Shown here one piece after another: positions 1 through 11,400 of a stretch of DNA of 64,000 nucleotides (the first letter of the stretch is position 1; each line of letters opens with the position of its first letter). The notes under the pieces are model-generated. The model was not told the DNA's origin and ran no database searches. It worked only from the letters and a program-made list of their open reading frames with translations. The position numbers and the translations under genes are program-made. Origin of the DNA: Exobasidium rhododendri (Eukaryota; Basidiomycota; Exobasidiomycetes; Exobasidiales; Exobasidiaceae); contig CP110631.1 of assembly GCA_026210745.1 (NCBI GenBank), positions 3,162,001-3,226,000 of the forward strand, given 5' to 3'.

Positions 1-2138
1 AGACACCTCTACAGCACATCGGATCAAAGGGAAAGAAAGAGAGGCTCGTTACCTTGCTACGTGAGAGTTCCACTCATAGTACCGCCCTCAGCGACGCTTT
101 GCATCATCTTCTGCGTTCATCTTCGACGGAACATAGCGGAACACAGTACTTGCCGGTAGAATTGAACGCTTGTGCCCTGGTCACGCCCCAAGATGCTTCT
201 TGGCCTACCACCTCACATGTAGAGGCTACAAGAGCATTAGAAAGATTCGTGCGGTCATGTGAATTGATGGCGAGAGAACTGAAAATGGAAGCCTTTTCCG
301 ATGAGCACAATGGTGTCAATTTGGTAAACAGTAGTCATACCCATACCTTGACGTTGGCGGCAAGCATCTTGGTTGTAGACGTCGAAGTAGGGCTGACACA
401 GGAAAAGGAAGGATACTGGAAGCCCGTCGTACGTCTCAGACTGTCCTATGCTACCGACAGCGCCACTACTTCTCCTAGAGTACGAGATCATCGATTGGCC
501 GATCTGCTCAAAGCCGATCTTCAGAGCGTGGCCGATCTTTTATTAGGGTGGGGTATTCTAGGTAGAGCAGAAGACCGCATCCTGAAGGCACAAGGGTACT
601 ATATGCGAGTGAAAGCTACATTCAAGGAATTGAAGAGACAGGACGATCTCTCGGGTGGGCTGAAAGTCCCAACAGAGGGAGCATCCGTTCCTGACATTTT
701 TGCTGCCATGGAGGATTTCAATGAGAAGGTGTATTCGACAACAGAAAAGCACGCAGATGAAGTCAAGCAGATCAAGACTGGTTTAGGACTACCTCTGCAG
801 CACATCGGTTGGCCGTATTCTTCTGTCGTCTACAATATAGCACCGATGTCATCAGATCCTGCTCTGAGTATTGCTGAGCACGTAGAGCGGCAGACACTGG
901 CTCTAGCTTCTCCACACTCTTCTCCAGTATACTGCCTTTCTTTTACAATTGCTGCGTCGACTTCATCATCATCGTTAAAGGCTCAAGTTCTTCCACCGCT
1001 ACCAGATCTAGACATCGAAGGGAAACATTTCGCTCTTCAGTATGTTGCGAAGTTGCATCCGGCAGTTGTCATGTCCAAGAAGGATGCGTTTAGACTAAGC
1101 ATCGCTGCTGGCATAGACGTCAGCAGGAATGACACTGAGATAAAAGGGGAAAAGGCCAAACTCGACACGCAGCTGGGTCCTCTCGCCGCTGCGAAGATGA
1201 GCCCGCCAACTCCTTCTTATGAAGATCTGGTGTCGTCTAGCGACATCGCTGAAAGTGGCCTACGATTTGTTCCCAAGTACAACCTTGACAACAGCACAAA
1301 ACGGCAGGGTGTTTTGATAACACAATTTCCTTTTGCCTCCTTGCATCATCTGGGCAGAGTCATTAAAATTCTCCGGCAACAAAGCATGCTCAATGACTTG
1401 CTTTGTGACGTGGCTTCGAGCAAGACATCTATTGTTACGCAGCAAGAAGACGCAGAGCCAACACTAGAAGACATTCTCGACGATGCTGTCACGGAAAAGC
1501 GTCGAGGTTTCTTGCATGCAGGTTACGTGACTCTTGTGGAAGACGAGACGGAGGAGTATGCTGTCCTCATCAACGTGCCTCTGATGATCGACACTTGGAC
1601 ACTAGAAGTCAAGGTCAAGATGGAGGGAGAAGCTTGGGCTTTAGATGCTGCTGTTTCGCAACTGGGTAGCAGTCAAGCAGGACAGCGTCTACAACGACAG
1701 AGCGAGCAATACGATCAGTGTACTGCACTTCTGAATCAGAGAGGTGGGAAGGAGTTGAAAGCAGTCTCGGCAATTCTACGATCATGGGCACTCGCCACGA
1801 TCCAGTCAGTACTGTCCGAAAGGGATGAAGACACGATAGAGGCAGGTGACAGAGATAAATCGCGAACCACCACATCCCAATCAAAGGCCGAAAGAGATGT
1901 AGTAAAGGAGCCGTTCGCCGATCAGTCACCCGCCTTCGAACCCAAGTTCAGAAGTCGTCGAGTGAGTCAGGATCAAAGGCCAGGTACGAATCTTTTCACA
2001 AGGCGTAAAAGCAGCACTGCTTCCTTATCAAAAGAAGACAAGGAGGCCGATCATTCCGGGAACACCAAAAGAAGGGCGAGTCAAGCAAGCTTAGGAGACG
2101 AAGACGGACCTCGACGAACGAGTCGAAGAAAGAGCTAG
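1..2138 (+). CDS. MED1: Mediator complex subunit 1-like protein, 5' end missing
   Basis: The frame is open to the left edge (first complete codon at base 3) with no convincing ATG, so the N-terminus lies outside the window or in an upstream exon. About 710 residues are visible. The central part resembles fungal Med1: a block around LHPAVVMSKKDAF, then ITQFPFASLHHLGRVIKILR (the Med1-type phrase where a hydrophobic strand leads into a helix with LRQQ), then a beta-rich block EYAVLINVPLMIDTW. Med1 sits in the middle module of Mediator and links activators to RNA polymerase II in the nucleus. The last ~100 residues are basic, Ser/Arg-rich and probably disordered. It ends only 46 bp from the end of the convergent ILV6 gene. 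Identification is from remembered family pattern, so moderate; an unrelated nuclear protein is possible. Confidence 0.55.
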   Translation, partial: TPLQHIGSKGKKERLVTLLRESSTHSTALSDALHHLLRSSSTEHSGTQYLPVELNACALVTPQDASWPTTSHVEATRALERFVRSCELMARELKMEAFSDEHNGVNLVNSSHTHTLTLAASILVVDVEVGLTQEKEGYWKPVVRLRLSYATDSATTSPRVRDHRLADLLKADLQSVADLLLGWGILGRAEDRILKAQGYYMRVKATFKELKRQDDLSGGLKVPTEGASVPDIFAAMEDFNEKVYSTTEKHADEVKQIKTGLGLPLQHIGWPYSSVVYNIAPMSSDPALSIAEHVERQTLALASPHSSPVYCLSFTIAASTSSSSLKAQVLPPLPDLDIEGKHFALQYVAKLHPAVVMSKKDAFRLSIAAGIDVSRNDTEIKGEKAKLDTQLGPLAAAKMSPPTPSYEDLVSSSDIAESGLRFVPKYNLDNSTKRQGVLITQFPFASLHHLGRVIKILRQQSMLNDLLCDVASSKTSIVTQQEDAEPTLEDILDDAVTEKRRGFLHAGYVTLVEDETEEYAVLINVPLMIDTWTLEVKVKMEGEAWALDAAVSQLGSSQAGQRLQRQSEQYDQCTALLNQRGGKELKAVSAILRSWALATIQSVLSERDEDTIEAGDRDKSRTTTSQSKAERDVVKEPFADQSPAFEPKFRSRRVSQDQRPGTNLFTRRKSSTASLSKEDKEADHSGNTKRRASQASLGDEDGPRRTSRRKS

Positions 2139-2184
2139 TTTCGACATTTTTGCTTGAGTATTGGCGATCACATGCCATTGTACA

Positions 2185-3351
2185 TCAGCCTGGAGGCAAA
2201 GAGCTCGCATCGACCTCTGCCATTTCCTCTTCTGTGAAGTCGTCGTTGCCAGTCCACGACGAAGCGATGGGCGATCGTGGCAAGACCATTGTACCTGGTA
2301 GTAAAAAAAAAAAGGGGGATGTGTGAGAAGGCACCATCATCAGTGTCAGTTGCTCGCTCACACCACTTGCAGATTCCTTGCCTCTTCTGCACTCACCACT
2401 ACGAGCACACTCCAGGACACCAAAGGGTCTCACCAGCTTTAAAAAAGCATCACAACGACTGCTCTTTGCGCTCATCTCCACAATCACACTTGTACTACTA
2501 ACATCCACCAAGTGTCCTCGGAATTGCTCAGCGAGAGCGATGACGCTTCGCATGTTGTCTGATTTGACACGCAGAGCTTCTGTTGGTGTCATTGGCGGAG
2601 GAGCGGGCTGAGAGTGTGCACCGACAGCAGCTGCTGGACTGTAGGAAGCAGGGGACTCTTCTTTGGAATCTTGCCTCCTTTCTGCCACTAGCTCCGGTGG
2701 TACGTGTTTGGAGGAGTGACTTGTCTGTTGACCCGAACCCATACCGTACTGAGATTCCTCAAAGTACTCTGGTCCCAGAATACTGACTTTGACCAACATC
2801 AACTCTCTTTCGATTACTCTTGTCTGAGTATAATCCAGAACCGCCCAAACCGGTATCAAATCTTCTAGTTGCCGTCTTGCTTGTTCCACTACACCGTCCT
2901 GACCTCGTAGCACGATACACATTCTTGACAAGTCACGAATTTCCGTTGCACAAACGACTAAGCTATCGATGTTGAACCCTCTTGCTGCCAAAGTGCCTGA
3001 AATTCTTGACAGGACACCAGGCTCATTTTGAACCAACGTATTCAAGATATGGCGTTTGAACGGTTGTTTTGAAGGTGGTGGTGTATTGTAAAGTATATTG
3101 GAGACTGCCTCAGATGCATCCACTGTAGGCGGTTCAAGAGAAGGTAGAGGCGGTAACTTTCGAAGTCGATGAGCCAACTTATAGTCTAGAGCAGAGGTAC
3201 TATCGTTGGATCGACCTCCCGGGCCATCGTCGTCACCACCCTTTTGAGGTTCTCGCAAGCATGATGTGTTTTGAAAATTCCGAATCTGGCAAGGGGCTCG
3301 AAGTGAGAATGCTGCCGTTCGACCTGCCGTATAAGTCAAGCGGGGGAGCAT
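2185..3351 (-). CDS. ILV6: Acetolactate synthase regulatory (small) subunit, mitochondrial
   Basis: Regulatory subunit of acetolactate synthase; it activates the catalytic subunit Ilv2 and confers valine feedback in branched-chain amino acid synthesis, in mitochondria. The start is the ATG giving MLPRLTYTAGRTAAFSLR, an Arg/Ser-rich presequence lacking acidic residues; upstream codons in frame have only a non-ATG start. An ACT domain begins near residue 100 (RHILNTLVQNEPGVLSRISG, then GFNIDSLVVCATE). A C-terminal domain follows, with RPFGVLECARSG then TMVLPRSPI. Between these two phrases is an intron at 2295-2396 (GTGAGT donor, CTGAC branch, CCAG acceptor). It is 102 bp and lacks stops, so the unspliced frame stays open. 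Spliced protein 354 aa. A variable Ser/Pro-rich insert lies between the ACT and C-terminal domains. Very secure identification. Confidence 0.95.
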   Translation of the reverse strand: MLPRLTYTAGRTAAFSLRAPCQIRNFQNTSCLREPQKGGDDDGPGGRSNDSTSALDYKLAHRLRKLPPLPSLEPPTVDASEAVSNILYNTPPPSKQPFKRHILNTLVQNEPGVLSRISGTLAARGFNIDSLVVCATEIRDLSRMCIVLRGQDGVVEQARRQLEDLIPVWAVLDYTQTRVIERELMLVKVSILGPEYFEESQYGMGSGQQTSHSSKHVPPELVAERRQDSKEESPASYSPAAAVGAHSQPAPPPMTPTEALRVKSDNMRSVIALAEQFRGHLVDVSSTSVIVEMSAKSSRCDAFLKLVRPFGVLECARSGECRRGKESASGVSEQLTLMMVPSHTSPFFFLLPGTMVLPRSPIASSWTGNDDFTEEEMAEVDASSLPPG

Positions 3352-3859
3352 GGCCGGTAGGAGAGATAGATCGAATGGAAGACGGCTCAAAGAGAAGAAG
3401 ACTTGGACGCTACGATAGTGATGGTACGTAGGCTATGGCAGCTCGCACGAAAAGAAATTGGCCATAAGGTGGAAGCTCACGTGGGGATATAAATACAACT
3501 CGATGTTTCCAAAAATCCAAATCCAAGCGTGAAGAAGGAAGTGATCTGGCTGCCAAGGTGGGAAGTGCTCTCTAGATGCTCTGCAGTGGTAGGTGACGTT
3601 CATTATTATTGAGAGAAATATTGTGCTGGGATTAGTTGAGGGACTGTGATCGACTACATGAATGGGCAGATGATATAGAAAGAGGGAAAGGGGGTCTTTA
3701 AGAACGGAGAAGCAAACCGCCTCTTCTGTGCAGAATTAGAGAAAACATGAAGTAAGACTTGAGGGGTGGGGAGGAGGCGGAAATAAGAGGGAAAGGGGTT
3801 AGAGGGAGGGCAGAGATCGATTGCACGAGATAAGTCGGACAAAAGGTCTTTGGCTGCGT
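3352..3859. other. Intergenic: ILV6 promoter side and 3' end of ThrE-like gene
   Basis: No gene-like frame or RNA gene is seen. The stretch should hold the ILV6 leader and promoter plus the 3' UTR of the ThrE-like gene; both are on the minus strand. Confidence 0.6.
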
Positions 3860-6800
3860 TCAGAAGGAGAATAGGCCACCTCCTCGAACTTTGCGGCCTC
3901 CTACTAGATATGCCACAACGGTGGCAGCATACAAGCCGACTGTCAGGCCGATAGCGACCTCGACCAATGTTTCAGCTACTTCAAATCCAGAATTGAAGTT
4001 GGCGGTAGAGGTAGAATTTGTATCTGCAAAGTTCAAAAGAGTTCCGCTACCACTTGCACTAAGACCACTTGGTAGTTGATAAAGGACACCAACACAGGCA
4101 ACCGTGTAGCTCTTCCCATCGTAGATTCTTCCAAATAGGTTACTCAACAGTCCAACAGCCATAGCGCCCAAAGCACTAGTAACATCACTCCTGCTGCTCA
4201 AGGCAGCCGAAGTGCTCGAGAAGTGGTTGGTAGCCCAACCAGCAATAGCAATGAGCACCATGACAGGGAATTCCTTTCTTGTGATTTTTGCCTGATTTCG
4301 GAGTGAAAGCGCAATCGAATAACCAGGTACAGTGAGGAGAGCGTAGATCAGTTTGACATCGCTCATCCACCAAGGTTTATTTGCATGGACCTCAGAGCAA
4401 GTCCTTGTTGTAAGAGAGCTGTCGTCAGAACCACTGAATAACAACCAAAAGGAACTTCCGATACTGATGCCGAACCCTAAGAAGAGAGAGTAGATGATGG
4501 CGTACACCAGTCGAACACTCCCTGCGATCAGATTCTTTGATTGCAATTCCAGTGCTCCACTCAGCACGATGAAGCCCGGCAAGATCAGCACAATGGAGCC
4601 GGATATGACTCCTCCGTAGCAAAAGTATCCAGTAGAAGCCAAAGCAGCTGCAACAAACGAGTTGATGGCGGCAAAAAGAATTTCAAAGACGTTGGAGAAG
4701 AGCTCGGTGGTGATGTTGATCTGACAAAAGACGAGAAACATTCCTAATGGAAAGGCAGCCAGAGCATCAATGAACGAGCCACTGAAGCCCATCGTACCCA
4801 CACAGATAAACGAAGAGCAGAGACCGCCGATAAAGACCATCGGCACCTTTCCAATCAAGGGCTTACGTCGCATCAGTTCGTCGAGTTGCCTCGAAGCTTC
4901 TCCTACGCCGATCTTATCATGAATGACATTCCAATAGATGGAATGCATATCGGTCAACTTGGTGAGATCCAGTCCACCAGATTGCTTGATGAATTTTGTC
5001 TCTGAAGTGTGCGTCGTATCGTCACCAAAGGCTAGTAACATCAGATTCGGTAGATAGATGCATCGACAATTGATCTCCAGCACTCTGGCAGTCTGTTGAA
5101 TCTGTGTCTCGATGCGATGAGTTGGTGCACCGAACATCATCAATGCTCTCGACAATTTCATCAGGAATTCTTGCCTCTGCAAGATGGCAGCAACGTGCAT
5201 AGTGATGAAAATTTCTTCCTTTTTCCTCTTGTCCTTTGCCCTCTTTCTCAGCTTCCTCTGCCACTCTGCCTTTTGTGCTTGCTCATCGCTCTCTGTACCA
5301 AAATAGTCGCTTCCGATATGATTCGCATCGCTCGGATCGGGTGTGTTGACGGTACTGTGATTCGTCAACGTTCTCGCAAACGAGGGCATCGTCGGCAGAT
5401 GCAGATTGCTGAAAGGCACACTACTGCTCTTCCTAGAAGTAGGGCCAGTTCGGACATTGTAAAGGCTCGAAGGCCTTGTGATGACCTTTTTGGGAGAGTG
5501 TGCTTCACTAGGTGGCGTGACCGCTTGCGTTTCCGCGCTGTCATTTGTTTCTTTGCGGGCGATAGCTGTTCCCGATGGAGGGGAATGATAGTAGCCCGGG
5601 GTGCCCGGTTGAGATCGGAAAGGTCTAGGTGCTGCGTCGGCAACAATCTGTGCAGTCTTTCGCAGTGTCTTTGCATTCATTTCGGGCAAAAGGTATCGAT
5701 CGAGAGTGTAGCCAGGTCGCTTTGGATTAGGACCCAGTTGAGCGTGGTGCGGACTGACGGCTCCTATCAGATTACCAGTCGTAGCGATCAGCGCACCGAT
5801 CGTTCCGCCGGCAGATCGGCTTGCCTTTGGTCTTTCATCCACCGCATCTTCAAATCCAGTTTCCTTGGCAGCGACAGTGAGCACCTTCTTACTAGCACCT
5901 ACTACTTTGTTGCTTCCACCTGCCAGATTGTTCCACGTACCGGGACTCGCACTTGGGCCCCAACCCTTTCTGCCTGTATTTGTCGCAGTAGGCGGGCTTC
6001 TACTATCACCGCCTGCAGTGTCCTTTTCCATCTTCAACTCAGACTCCACTAAGAAGTTCAAGCCATCTCGATCGCTCCTTGATTCGATCGCGGGTGTGCT
6101 CAAAGGACTGGTCGCATTGGAGCTGAAGCCACTCTGCCTCGCCTTCTCCTCCCTCTGCTGTTGTTCGTACAATTTCAAAAGGTTACCCAGAATCCCCCCA
6201 GTGGCAAGAGGCCTAGCTGAAAGATTTGCAGCTGTGTCCATTCGGTCTGGTGTTGTCGCCCCTGAATCCAAATGATCCCTCTTTGTCGTAGGTATCGAAC
6301 CGACTCCAAATCCACTTGGACCATCCTCATCGAGACTGGAACGTTGACCAGTCATTAGTCGATGAGCCTTGACAAGTCTCGCCGCTTCTCTCTCAAACTT
6401 ATTCGGTCTACTACGTGGTCCCCCAGGTCTTGTGCCCGAAGAAGTGGTGACAGGTACTGACTTCAAGTTAGTCGGCCCACCTTCTTCGTAACCTTTCTCC
6501 CTCTGCGACTCCGCCAGATCATCTTCATTACTGTCCTCCTGGGGTCTCAACAGCAGTCCGCGTAATCTAGACCACCCCTTTGGCTTTTCGACCTCCTCTT
6601 CTGGTTTCTTCTTTTTGATACGAGCAGGTAGACCATCCACTTCTCCAGGCACCAAGTCGATGTGGTCCAAGTCAGAGTCATTGGCTGGGTCGTAGCTACC
6701 TGAGTCAGATGTATGATCAGTGTTGGGTGTGGTCGCTCCACTACTCCAGTCTGGTGTCTCTGGTTTGGCAATCCTGCGCCTTCGTTCATTTCTGTGAGAC

Positions 6801-7444
6801 ATGCCGTGGTGGTCCATTTCAGTCGCCTGATCGCCCATCTCATTGACTTCGTCTCCACTCCGTCCTGTGGGACCGCTAGCTTCATGTCGTTGCAGTTCAC
6901 GTTGTAATTCCAGAAAAGCTCTGTTGTCTAAGCCTTGCTCATCTAGCCCCTTGGCTCCCGTCAAGGAGAGTGTTGGTAGATTCACTTGTGGCTGGATACC
7001 TTCCTGGTTTGTTGGTGGCGGTTGTAGTGCTGCTGTCAACTTATTCGCATCTACAGCTGCGGTGGTACGGTCGGCACTTGCAATTGCATCGGGCACAGTG
7101 GCAAGACTCCCGTCGTGGCCGTCGAGAAGAGAAGCTAGGCCAAGAGGGCCTGGATGCAGAGCTCTTTGCACGCTTTTCGGTTTGGGGGCAGATCGAACAG
7201 TGACAGTTGCGCCTCCCTGTTGGCCTTGAATCTTACGAACCGAAGCAGCATCCCAGTGCACTCGACCGCCTCTCCTGGAGGCGTTATTGATGCTCAATTT
7301 CGATGGATCTGTTGCGTGTAGTGTCGTGTCATGCGCGACGTTTGAAGTGGCAGGTGTTTGTTCGGTGGTAGTCGGCGTCGTGGATCTTTCTATTGAGGTA
7401 TCGCCACCTTTGTCGACCACTGAAATACTGTCTGGGCCCGACAT
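3860..7444 (-). CDS. ThrE/DUF1212-family multispan membrane protein (PRM10-like)
   Basis: Single exon, 1194 aa, ATG start (MSGPDSISVVD). Residues 1 to about 740 are polar, Ser/Pro/Gly-rich and probably disordered, with a basic KKKKPEEE stretch. From about residue 755 the ThrE (threonine/serine exporter-like) domain appears: FLMKLSRALMMFGAPTHRIE, then NCRCIYLPNLMLLAFGDD, as in yeast Prm10/YJL108C. After this come roughly nine to ten hydrophobic segments, e.g. GKVPMVFIGGLCSSFICVG and SGSIVLILPGFIVLSGALEL. Bacterial relatives export Thr/Ser; fungal members are only described as pheromone-regulated membrane proteins, so the substrate is unknown. The long soluble N-terminus before the membrane domain is typical of fungal members. 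Divergent from the DUF1308-LCCL gene. Confidence 0.85.
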   Translation of the reverse strand: MSGPDSISVVDKGGDTSIERSTTPTTTEQTPATSNVAHDTTLHATDPSKLSINNASRRGGRVHWDAASVRKIQGQQGGATVTVRSAPKPKSVQRALHPGPLGLASLLDGHDGSLATVPDAIASADRTTAAVDANKLTAALQPPPTNQEGIQPQVNLPTLSLTGAKGLDEQGLDNRAFLELQRELQRHEASGPTGRSGDEVNEMGDQATEMDHHGMSHRNERRRRIAKPETPDWSSGATTPNTDHTSDSGSYDPANDSDLDHIDLVPGEVDGLPARIKKKKPEEEVEKPKGWSRLRGLLLRPQEDSNEDDLAESQREKGYEEGGPTNLKSVPVTTSSGTRPGGPRSRPNKFEREAARLVKAHRLMTGQRSSLDEDGPSGFGVGSIPTTKRDHLDSGATTPDRMDTAANLSARPLATGGILGNLLKLYEQQQREEKARQSGFSSNATSPLSTPAIESRSDRDGLNFLVESELKMEKDTAGGDSRSPPTATNTGRKGWGPSASPGTWNNLAGGSNKVVGASKKVLTVAAKETGFEDAVDERPKASRSAGGTIGALIATTGNLIGAVSPHHAQLGPNPKRPGYTLDRYLLPEMNAKTLRKTAQIVADAAPRPFRSQPGTPGYYHSPPSGTAIARKETNDSAETQAVTPPSEAHSPKKVITRPSSLYNVRTGPTSRKSSSVPFSNLHLPTMPSFARTLTNHSTVNTPDPSDANHIGSDYFGTESDEQAQKAEWQRKLRKRAKDKRKKEEIFITMHVAAILQRQEFLMKLSRALMMFGAPTHRIETQIQQTARVLEINCRCIYLPNLMLLAFGDDTTHTSETKFIKQSGGLDLTKLTDMHSIYWNVIHDKIGVGEASRQLDELMRRKPLIGKVPMVFIGGLCSSFICVGTMGFSGSFIDALAAFPLGMFLVFCQINITTELFSNVFEILFAAINSFVAAALASTGYFCYGGVISGSIVLILPGFIVLSGALELQSKNLIAGSVRLVYAIIYSLFLGFGISIGSSFWLLFSGSDDSSLTTRTCSEVHANKPWWMSDVKLIYALLTVPGYSIALSLRNQAKITRKEFPVMVLIAIAGWATNHFSSTSAALSSRSDVTSALGAMAVGLLSNLFGRIYDGKSYTVACVGVLYQLPSGLSASGSGTLLNFADTNSTSTANFNSGFEVAETLVEVAIGLTVGLYAATVVAYLVGGRKVRGGGLFSF

Positions 7445-8488
7445 TGTGGTGTTGCCTTGACCGTGCGCAGAGTACAGTATCTTGATCTTTATATCTCACA
7501 CGGACGACGTAATTTACAACGGGATCATCGAATAATGGGCAAAGTACGCAAGCAGATCGGTGGACGGGAGAAGTGATAGTCGGATGTCTCCAGATGAGGG
7601 GCTCTGAAGAAGCGTCGGATGTGTTGTGCAAGGGGCGAGAGGAGCAGGGGTGGTCTTGAGGGTAGAGTCGACTGGACAACGAAAGCACACGATCCCTCTC
7701 AAAGATCCGATGAGAGATTCTAAATTGCCCTATGACGCAGAACAAGGACCACAAACAGGGAGTAGTTTTTATGTAGTCCTCGGGTCAATTGTAGATGTGA
7801 TATTTTTTTCGACTAGGTACATAGCCATAATTCGCCGGTACGGGAAAAGTTGTATGTATATTTAGACAAAAGTTTAGACAAAAGGCAAATATCGGAGCGG
7901 TATGGACGCAAAACTTTTTCGCGTCTCAGCACGCCCCCATTCACCCTGCAACAGGAGGAAGGCAAATTCTGTTTTGATCAGCCGTCTGTACGATATAACT
8001 ATTGTAATGAGGAAGAGGACACGAGCGTAGTATGCACATCAGCAGACTGAGTGATAGAGTAGCTCCTTTTGGCGCGGTAGGTGTGTGATGCTTTGCAGGG
8101 CTGTTACGGCAAGCGGTGCTGAACTGCTGGCCGATCTATTTCGATATGAGGAGAGTTCAAATTAAGCTCTGGCGATCGTGTTGAGAGGGACTGCCTTGGA
8201 CACGCGTCGAGCCAAGAAACCCAAGCGACGATGCACAGTCAGAAAGGCCAAGAGGTTTCTTCAAGCCGCGGCACTGTGCCTGTGCCGAAAATATCTATAG
8301 AAGGCCCTCCAAGTCACGCGATTAGATTAGGTGGGTGCATCGAGAAGGGCACTACTACTGCTGCTTCCCTGTACGTAATGTCATTGTGATATTGCATAGT
8401 GAAGCTGGAAGTCGACGACGACAACACTTTTTTCGGCAGTACATTCGTCACCTGTAGGTCGAGTCGCTTCGCCTTTGCTGTGTCAATC
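7445..8488. other. Intergenic between divergent genes
   Basis: About 1 kb between two divergent starts. Short open frames here (e.g. 7626-7865, 7850-8050) have no recognisable composition or motif. Likely both promoters and 5' leaders. No tRNA or repeat seen. Confidence 0.6.
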
Positions 8489-11400
8489 ATGACAGCAATC
8501 GCTGGACCCTCCTCCTCCTCGGGTCCATCACTGGATGCGTTGGAGAAAGTACTGCAGGAAGTTTTTGTGTCGATCACTGAGTTCATGAGACTGAATTCGG
8601 AGTGGTTTATGTACCACCAGTCATGTCTTCCCATTGTCGGCCATGCCTGGCAAGACCACCGAAGGGAAGTATCATCACACATCGGTAGCATTCGAGGGCT
8701 GAAAGCTCTTAAGTCAGCTGTGTATAAGGAGTTGCAGTGGGTGGAAAAGGTGCGTTTGGAGTACTTGGAGTGTCAGGGAGAGTGAATGCTTTGCTTAAAT
8801 CCACTTTTCATCTTTCTCTCATATATCCGCCTTCACTGTAGCACGCTGCAGAGGTAGGAAAGCAGACGATTTTCACCAGCTCCAACACCTTCTATCTGAC
8901 CACCTTATGGCAACACGTCCTTTACTCTGCGCTACACGAATCGCCCGTCATTGAACTAGATGCATACTTTCCTACTGGAATCAAGTCCCAGACTAGTAGA
9001 TCAGCAAAGGTGGACATCGTCTGTGAAAGTGGCAGAAAGTGGATACGATTGTCGACGATCAAGCCACTCTCAATCTTGTCTGAATTCAGAAGTGCAGAGA
9101 GCTACGTAGTCGAGGACGACGAGAGCAGTAGCGATAGTGATGGTGGTAGAAAGGGTGAGACACCCCCGCTCTCGTTGGAGACTATAAAGTCACAGCTCGC
9201 CTTGGGTCAAGTAGATGGAATTGCCAGTCAGTGCTCCATCATGAAGATGGCTAGAGAACTGCAGAAAGCAGCAGATGTAGCAGAGTCTAAACAGACATGG
9301 GGACGCCCGATAGTGGAGGTAGTGCTGACTCGTTTAGGGCTGGAGGACATGACTTCGACCTTGGAAGGCAAGTTCTATGATGCAGATGAGAAGGGGCGAT
9401 TTGAGGCTCGTATCAAAGCAATGTTGAAAGAGTTGGAGGGGATGCAACTCAAGGTGCTCTTGAAAAACGACAGAAAATTATACGACGATGAAGTGAAGCA
9501 AATGAATCTTCCATCTGCAGTCGCTTCAGCAGAGTACACATCGGAAGAGCAAGTGTCACACTTGCCACGACTCTCATCGCCACCTGTCACTCAAGCATGC
9601 CCTCCGACTACTACACTGAATTTGGACCTGTCTGCCCTCGTAGCTTTCGTTTCGCAAATCTCACATCTACCCTTGTCGCACCTACCGAATTCGGAAGACA
9701 TTGATACGTGCTTCCGTAAGGAGCACTGGAAGGCAGATCTGCAGACGAAAGCCGCAGACATAGACGAAAAGGACGGTGTGATCGGAGAGCAGACTGATGC
9801 TGAGAAGAATCATCACACTCAACATGCTCGTGCGCTCAGTGATCAGCTCCGGCGGGAGATGACAAACGACAGCTTCTTTGACGCTCTCCTGGATGGTGTT
9901 GAAGAGGGGCAAAAGCTGAGACTCATCTGCACACAGGAGGCGGCTGAGAAGTTCACCGAGATACTTTCGCTTGTCGGTGGACCGACCGAACAAAGGAGAG
10001 CTAAGAACCTGCTGGATCTGAATGGTCAAGACGACTTCTGGAGCGGATCAAGATGGGAAAGTAAGGGCGAGGTGCGGCACAGAATACTATTGCCAGTACA
10101 GCCTATCGCCTTCTCTGTTTCCGACGTTTCTTTCCCCCCAGCCCCGATCAAGAGCGACTTTGACAGGCTGGCTAGAAGCAGTGTTCAAGAAGGTCTCAAT
10201 GATCTGCTGGAGCAATCGTTCCAAAGCAACCTCAATGCAAATAACGTAGGAACAGGTGTCCAGCGACAGACTACGCACACTCTTGCCTCACTTCTTTATG
10301 GCCTGGTGAACGGTTACACGACCTTGACAACTAACATTGCCAGCATTAAGTGGTTAATGCGAGACATCGCTCGTAACGAGGCAGCAGAGGCCAAGACGAA
10401 AGGATATACACAGCAAGCCTCCTTGGATCCCTTTGCCTTTGCTGTATTATTCTATCCCCGTTCTTTGGCCGAGAAGATGATGACTTCAACATACTTGACT
10501 TCCCATGCTTGTGACCTCCGGACACCCCCAGACACACCTCTTGATTGGAGTGGAGACACGGCCACAGACGATATCAGACTGGTGACTCGTAACTCAAGTG
10601 GTACTTTCAAGGATGACCTAAAGACTGCGAACGGTACATCCTTGCAAAATACAATGCCGATCACTGAGCTTGGAAACGGAAGGGCGACAGCTGCCCAAGA
10701 CAGAACAATGCGTCGTACCTTTCGAGTGCTGAAGCGATGGCTCTATGGACCAAGACCTCACTCCACGCTGATCATCCGTCACTACCCTTGGTGGCCTTTA
10801 CAGTCTTTGGAGGGACTGTGGCTGAAGTGGACGTCTCCACTGGCCTGGAAGGATCATGCGCTCACACAGGGGTCTGTACAACTACCAGACGTAGAAGAGC
10901 AACATTTCCCATCTGACGGCCTGGATGGAAATATACTAGGAGACGACAGTAGGAAGAGGGATAACCTGAGGTCGGGTGCTCATCGTGACTGGAAGCTGAA
11001 TCGCCTGCATTGGATCGCCCTTGCTCTTACTTATATTGCTTGGGCTTTCGGGTTCACCTTCTTGGTCAAAGATCTTTGGTACGAGGCCGTTGTTCTGGGG
11101 CCGGACGGTTCACAGAGCTCGCCCTCATTCTTCGACTGCACCACTACTTTCTGGAGTGCAAACTCGATTTGTGGACTCAATGGAAACCTCTGCTCGCCTT
11201 TCTCTTCCCAGGCGTCCATTCCCTTCCGATGCCCCGCCTCTTGTGAGACGACGACCCTGGGAGGACGCAGGGCAGTGGGAGATCAAGTACCTTCCCGCGT
11301 CACCTTGGTCGTCGGTGGCGGAGCTCAAGGTAATAGTACAAGTGTGATTGACGAAGACGAGGCAAGCGGCCCCTTCATATACCGAGGCGACTCTTTTATC

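Noticed and set aside
5096-6052. 318-codon plus-strand frame inside the ThrE-like gene
   Set aside because: Antisense shadow of a conserved membrane-protein gene; no domain-like translation.
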